NCBI GenBank assembly: GCA_963824645.1
Contig: CAWGQC010000004.1
Coordinates: 496,001 to 560,000 of the forward strand
DNA from: Bog-756 sp963824645
GTDB taxonomy: Bacteria; Actinomycetota; Acidimicrobiia; Acidimicrobiales; RAAP-2
Direction: 5' to 3'
DNA: 64,000 nt
This document shows positions 60,438 through 64,000 of this stretch, in pieces (within the stretch, counting starts at the first letter, position 1; every line of letters begins with the position of its first letter). The notes under the pieces were generated by a model. The model worked only from the letters and a program-made list of their open reading frames with translations. It did not search any database and had not been told where the DNA came from. Position numbers and translations under genes: made by a program.

Positions 60438-61925
60438 TCAGCCGTCCTCGGCCCGGGCCTCTGCCGACCGTGGCGCGTCGGGTGAGCCGGCGGCCGACGA
60501 CAGGTCCATGGTGGCGTCGAGCGAGACCAGGTCGCTCGGTCGGGCCACCAGGGTGCGCACGCTCGGATGGTTGGCCGCCGACTCGGAAAGGCCGGCCCGG
60601 CGTAGTGCGGTGCGGGCCAGATCGGTATCGGTGCCCCTCAGAAGGACGACCAGTCCTTCGGCGCTGACCAACGAGCGGTCGGTGGGGCGGAAATGCAGTG
60701 TCTGTCCCTCCGGCACCAGGGCGAAGGGCACGACGGCCACGGTGGACAGATCGGTGTGCGATCGTCGGTCGTCGGGCAGATGCGACAACCGCCCTTCTTC
60801 GGCCAGAAGAACGTCCCTGACCTGCTTGGCCATTTCCTCCCAGGTGAACCGGGCGATCCACCGTTGGGCCCGCAGGCCCATCTTCTCGGCGTAGGCAGGA
60901 TCGGACAACTTCCGGAGGGCCTCCCCCAGAGCCCGGGACAGGGGCTCACCCTCGTCGATCAGCCATCCGGTGTCCTGGTGGCGAATGGAGTCACGCAACC
61001 CCGGCCGCCGGTAGGCCAACACCGGTACCCCTTGGGCGTTGGATTCGATCACCCCGGGGCCCCACCCTTCGGACTCGGAGGCGGTGACGCTGAGCCAGGC
61101 CGAGGCGATGAGCGCGGCGCGCGTCTCGACGTCGTGGGCGCCGTGAAAGGTCACGTGATGGCCCAGCCCGAGCCGCTCGGCCCGGCGGACCAACGCCGTC
61201 CGCCTCGGTCCGTCGCCGACCATGTGCAGCTCGAGCCGGGGGAACTCCACCAGCAGCTCGGCCACCGCGTCGAGAATGAGACCGATCCTTTTTTGGGGAA
61301 CCAGCCTTCCCACCCAGACGATGCTCTCGTGCTCCGACCGACGCCTCTCGTGGGGCGCCTCGGTTCCCACCGTCTCGCAACCGGGGGGGACCACGAAGAT
61401 CTCACCCCGCAGACCGATCTCCCGTCGGGCCCGCTGACGGGTGGACGGCGACACCGCCACCACCGCCCGGTGACCGTAGACCAGACGGCTGCCGGTGGTC
61501 TCGAGCCACTGGCCGATACGGGTGGCCACGGCCGAGAAGTAGTGGGGGAACAGCTCGAGGTGGACGTGGTGCAGCAGGAGAAGGACCGGCGTCTTCCTGC
61601 TCACGGCCAACGGCGTGAAGAATGGGATCCCGTTCTGCGAGTCGATGACGGCTCGGATCGACCGTCGGCGCCGGGCGATCCACAGCAGGCTCCAGGGGTA
61701 GACGGTGAACCGCCCGCCCCGCCGGACGATCTGGAAGCCGTCGCGGTCCTCGGTGGTGGCGTGACCATCGACGGCCGAGGTCAGGAGTACGACCTCCCAT
61801 CCCCACCGGGCAAAGGAGGCGGCCAGATGTTCGCAGACCTCTTCGGCACCACCGGCATCGGGGTGGCTTCCGTCCCGCCAGTTGGTCAAGACCAACAGCG
61901 ATCGGCCCTTCCTGGGCGGGCTCAC
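60438..61925 (-). CDS. GT4-family glycosyltransferase with a C-terminal extension
   Basis: The 495-residue protein has the GT-B fold: an N-terminal half with SHPDAGGAEEVCEHLAASFA, and a nucleotide-sugar half with SIVWVGRLVPQKRIGLILDA, LHMVGDGPRR and the E-x7-E motif in SASESEGWGPGVIESNAQG-like sequence (VTASESEGWGPGVIESNAQG). About 115 residues after the usual end form an extra part (TVAVVPFALVPEGQTLHF to the C-terminus) without a recognised fold. It transfers a sugar in the cytoplasm, perhaps building a lipid-linked unit. Its GTG start overlaps the stop of the GT2 gene. Confidence 0.85.
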   Translation of the reverse strand: MSPPRKGRSLLVLTNWRDGSHPDAGGAEEVCEHLAASFARWGWEVVLLTSAVDGHATTEDRDGFQIVRRGGRFTVYPWSLLWIARRRRSIRAVIDSQNGIPFFTPLAVSRKTPVLLLLHHVHLELFPHYFSAVATRIGQWLETTGSRLVYGHRAVVAVSPSTRQRARREIGLRGEIFVVPPGCETVGTEAPHERRRSEHESIVWVGRLVPQKRIGLILDAVAELLVEFPRLELHMVGDGPRRTALVRRAERLGLGHHVTFHGAHDVETRAALIASAWLSVTASESEGWGPGVIESNAQGVPVLAYRRPGLRDSIRHQDTGWLIDEGEPLSRALGEALRKLSDPAYAEKMGLRAQRWIARFTWEEMAKQVRDVLLAEEGRLSHLPDDRRSHTDLSTVAVVPFALVPEGQTLHFRPTDRSLVSAEGLVVLLRGTDTDLARTALRRAGLSESAANHPSVRTLVARPSDLVSLDATMDLSSAAGSPDAPRSAEARAEDG

Positions 61926-62695
61926 CGAGCGAGGGCTGCGGTTGATGCTTGTAACGAACGGTGGGCGGCTCTCAGCTCGCTGAACGAGCGGAGTCCGTCG
62001 GCGAGGGGACGGAAGGTCGATCCTTCACTGTCGCTCCACTTGATGGGGAGCTCGATCATCCGCAGATCGGCTCTTCGGGCCAGGGCCAACAACTCGACGT
62101 CGAAGGCAAACCCGTTGAGAGTGGTGGCGTCGAACAGGGCTTTGGCCACCGGAGCGGTAAACAACTTGAATCCGCACTGGGTATCCGACATGGGTCCGGT
62201 CAGCTTGGTGGCCACGGCATGGAAGGCGAAGCTTCCTATTCGCCGGGAGGGCGACTGCACGGTGGTGTATCCGGCTCCGGCGCACCGCCTCGAGCCGACC
62301 ACCACCTCCCAGCCCGACTGGAGCAGGGCCAGGCCATGCTCCACCGACGAGGCCGGGGTCGACCGATCGGCGTCGCAGTAGCCGACGGCCCGTGCCGTCG
62401 AGTGCCGGACGCCGGCCTTCACCGCCGCTCCTTTGCCCCGGGTCTGGCAGCTGATGAACTCGATGGGAACGTCCAGTCCGCGGACGGTTTCGACGATGTC
62501 GGCGGTGGCGTCCACGCATCCGTTGTCCACCACGATGTAGCGCACGTTGAGCGACGCCGCCGTGGCTGCCTCGTGGAGCGACGCGATGGTGTCGCCCAAC
62601 CGGGCCTCTTCGTTCAGCGCCGGTATGACCAGATCACAGTCAAAATTGGAAACGATGTTTGTGGTGTGTGACTCCTGGGCAGGGAGTGATCCCAT
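61922..62695 (-). CDS. GT2 dolichyl/polyprenyl-phosphate glycosyltransferase-like protein
   Basis: The 257-residue protein has FDCDLVIPALNEEARLGDTI at the start, the RGKGAAVKAGVRHSTARAVG segment, and the metal-binding motif YCDADRSTP. DTQCGFKLFTAPVAKALFDA follows, as in ALG5/DPM-type enzymes that load glucose or mannose onto polyprenyl phosphate. This would supply the lipid-linked sugar to the GT-C enzyme two genes downstream. It is the first gene of the five-gene glycan operon; the 376 bases upstream should hold the operon promoter. Confidence 0.85.
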   Translation of the reverse strand: MGSLPAQESHTTNIVSNFDCDLVIPALNEEARLGDTIASLHEAATAASLNVRYIVVDNGCVDATADIVETVRGLDVPIEFISCQTRGKGAAVKAGVRHSTARAVGYCDADRSTPASSVEHGLALLQSGWEVVVGSRRCAGAGYTTVQSPSRRIGSFAFHAVATKLTGPMSDTQCGFKLFTAPVAKALFDATTLNGFAFDVELLALARRADLRMIELPIKWSDSEGSTFRPLADGLRSFSELRAAHRSLQASTAALAR

Positions 62696-63071
62696 GGGTT
62701 GGACAGCCTCCTCCGACGTTGTGCTGATCCCCCCAAAGCAACAATTTCTGGTGTCACTGTATGGGTGCTGATTTTCCCGACCGTTGCCGACCGGTTACTT
62801 CTCCGTGAAATAACAGAGTGGATCCGGCACTACCAAATCAGGATCGGATCCGCTTCTCCGCCCCGCCCACTTGCAGCATGACCCGATGATCTGTGTCTTG
62901 CAAGCCCGACCACGGAGGGCGCGCGGTCAGTCTCGCCAAGCGCTCAGACGTAGTGACGACGGGAGGAAGATCACGCAGGGTGAACGGTCGACTGCAGCAC
63001 GCAACTCACAGTTGCCGATATGTCGCAGCGAGTGACGTAAGCACCGCGGGACGGACGAAGGCCGTGGGGAG
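62696..63071. promoter_or_regulatory. Upstream region of the glycan operon
   Basis: This 376-base stretch has no recognised gene. It is the only sizeable gap before the five tightly coupled glycan genes, so the operon promoter should be here. The stretch 62733-62830 is visibly richer in A/T than the surroundings. Specific -35/-10 boxes are not claimed. Confidence 0.4.
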
Positions 63072-64000
63072 TCATGCTCCCGATCCGAGGAAGGGGGCGT
63101 CGAAGGCGAACACCCCACCGTCCGCGGCCACCAGCCAGTAGCCACCGCTTCGGGGATCGGCGGCCAGGCCCACCACCGGAGCGACGAGGGAGACGCTCCC
63201 GGTCGAGCCGTGGAAGGTGCCGTCACCGAAGGCGAAGATGCCCCCGTCGGAAGCGACGAACCAGTAGCCGTGGTCATCGGGGGTAACGGCCATGCCATTC
63301 ACCGGTTGATTGAGCTGGAGATCACCGGTCGACCCGAAGAAGGGGGCGTCGAAGGCGAAGACGCCGCCGTCCGAGGCCACCAGCCAATAGCCGCCGCTGG
63401 CGGAATCGCCGGCCATGCCCACGATGGGCCGGTTGAGGTGGGCGCCACCCATCGAGCCGTGGAAGCGGGCGTCTCCGAAGGCGAACACGCCGCCGTCGGC
63501 GGCCACCAGCCAGTAGCCGCGTCCGTCGCCGGTGGGGGCGATGTCGACGATGGGAGCGTTGAGCGGGAGCCCGGCCATCGATCCGTAGAAGGGGGCGTCC
63601 CCGAAGGCGAAGGTGCCCCCGTCGGCGGCCACAAGCCAGTAACCGCGGCCGTCGGCGGTCGGCACGATATGGACGATGGGTTGGTTGAGGCGGGCGCCGG
63701 CCATCGATCCGTAGAAGCCGGCGTCGCCCCGGGTCCGGACCTGGCCGCCCGAGTCGGCCAGCCAGTAGCCGTCCCCGTCGGGAGTGGGGGCTATACCCAC
63801 GGTGGGGGAGTCGAGCGGTGCCGGATGGCCGGCCACGGTGATGGAGAGCGAGGCACTGCCCTGTCGGAGGTCTGCGTCGGTGGCGCCGACGATGAAGTCG
63901 GAGGTTCCGGCCGCTACCGGCGTGCCGCTGATGACACCGGTGACCGGATCCACCGACAGGCCGGGGGGCAGTGCACCCGAAATGACCCCCCAGGTGTACG
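63072..64000 (-). CDS. Secreted-type protein with putative Ig domain and six YWLVASDGG propeller repeats (C-terminal part, cut by window end)
   Basis: The frame is open to the window edge, so the gene starts beyond 64000. The visible part begins with a He_PIG-type Ig domain (SGALPPGLSVDPVTGVISGT). Six repeats of about 42 residues follow, each like IVGMAxxxxxGGYWLVASDGGVFAFGDAxFxGS. The protein ends in FDAPFLGSGA with no anchor. The repeats are the same kind as those of the 41506 protein, where they follow another domain, so this is a mobile module of the organism's exported proteins. Confidence 0.75.
   Translation of the reverse strand, partial: YTWGVISGALPPGLSVDPVTGVISGTPVAAGTSDFIVGATDADLRQGSASLSITVAGHPAPLDSPTVGIAPTPDGDGYWLADSGGQVRTRGDAGFYGSMAGARLNQPIVHIVPTADGRGYWLVAADGGTFAFGDAPFYGSMAGLPLNAPIVDIAPTGDGRGYWLVAADGGVFAFGDARFHGSMGGAHLNRPIVGMAGDSASGGYWLVASDGGVFAFDAPFFGSTGDLQLNQPVNGMAVTPDDHGYWFVASDGGIFAFGDGTFHGSTGSVSLVAPVVGLAADPRSGGYWLVAADGGVFAFDAPFLGSGA

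Overview
The window is GC-rich DNA from what is most likely an actinobacterium. This is an inference from high-GC codon use, two F420-type luciferase-like oxidoreductases, a KshA-like Rieske oxygenase beside a DapB-fold reductase, CoA ligases of lipid or terpenoid catabolism, and many giant secreted Ig/propeller proteins. The repeats of the type YWLVASDGGVFAFG would fit Acidimicrobiia, but no rRNA or marker gene is present to prove it.

Layout. 0-7 kb: a partial phosphotransferase, an F420-type oxidoreductase, a NYN-domain protein, a frameshifted chorismate mutase, a DHFR-like reductase, a translationally coupled pair of membrane-anchored coiled-coil proteins (the second carries a GH43 domain), and an acyl-CoA ligase. 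7-13 kb: a decayed aldo/keto reductase end, then a 1744-residue secreted adhesin-like protein with eight exact-length 264-bp repeats. 13-25 kb: an ABC-2 exporter operon, the Rieske/reductase pair, a DoxX-like membrane protein with a Met/His-rich linker, a Rieske dioxygenase remnant, a second CoA ligase, a PhyH-family dioxygenase, a second F420-type oxidoreductase and a small secreted protein.

25.4-36.9 kb looks like an old integrated island. An intact tRNA-Ala(GGC) gene lies at its right end, and a 44-bp copy of the tRNA 3' half lies at its left end in the same orientation. Inside are a complete IS3-family element, an IS30 remnant, several decayed genes (a flavin-type oxidoreductase broken by a 13-bp tandem duplication, a multiply frameshifted lipoprotein, a thioesterase-like remnant), and cargo: a FUSC-like membrane protein, a K+-channel-like protein, a DHFR-like reductase, a DUF1254 protein, a GNAT acetyltransferase, a hotdog thioesterase, and a methyltransferase divergent from a TetR regulator with a clear inverted-repeat operator between them. 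An IS481-type remnant sits just outside the left end. No integrase is visible.

37-64 kb is on the minus strand throughout. It reads as an exopolysaccharide and matrix-protein locus. Five tightly coupled genes (GT2, GT4, GT-C membrane transferase, BcsA-like GT2 synthase, GH8 glucanase) lead into three giant secreted PQQ-like propeller proteins. Two of these end in three L-type lectin domains each. Then come a fibronectin-III/pentapeptide-repeat protein, two paralogous secreted proteins of one unknown fold (one with a six-repeat propeller), and a protein with 14 virginiamycin-B-lyase-like blades. A further propeller protein is cut by the window end. The gene order suggests a cellulose-like polymer made at the membrane and secreted lectin/propeller proteins that could bind it. 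That link is a hypothesis, and it is the best candidate here for an undescribed system.
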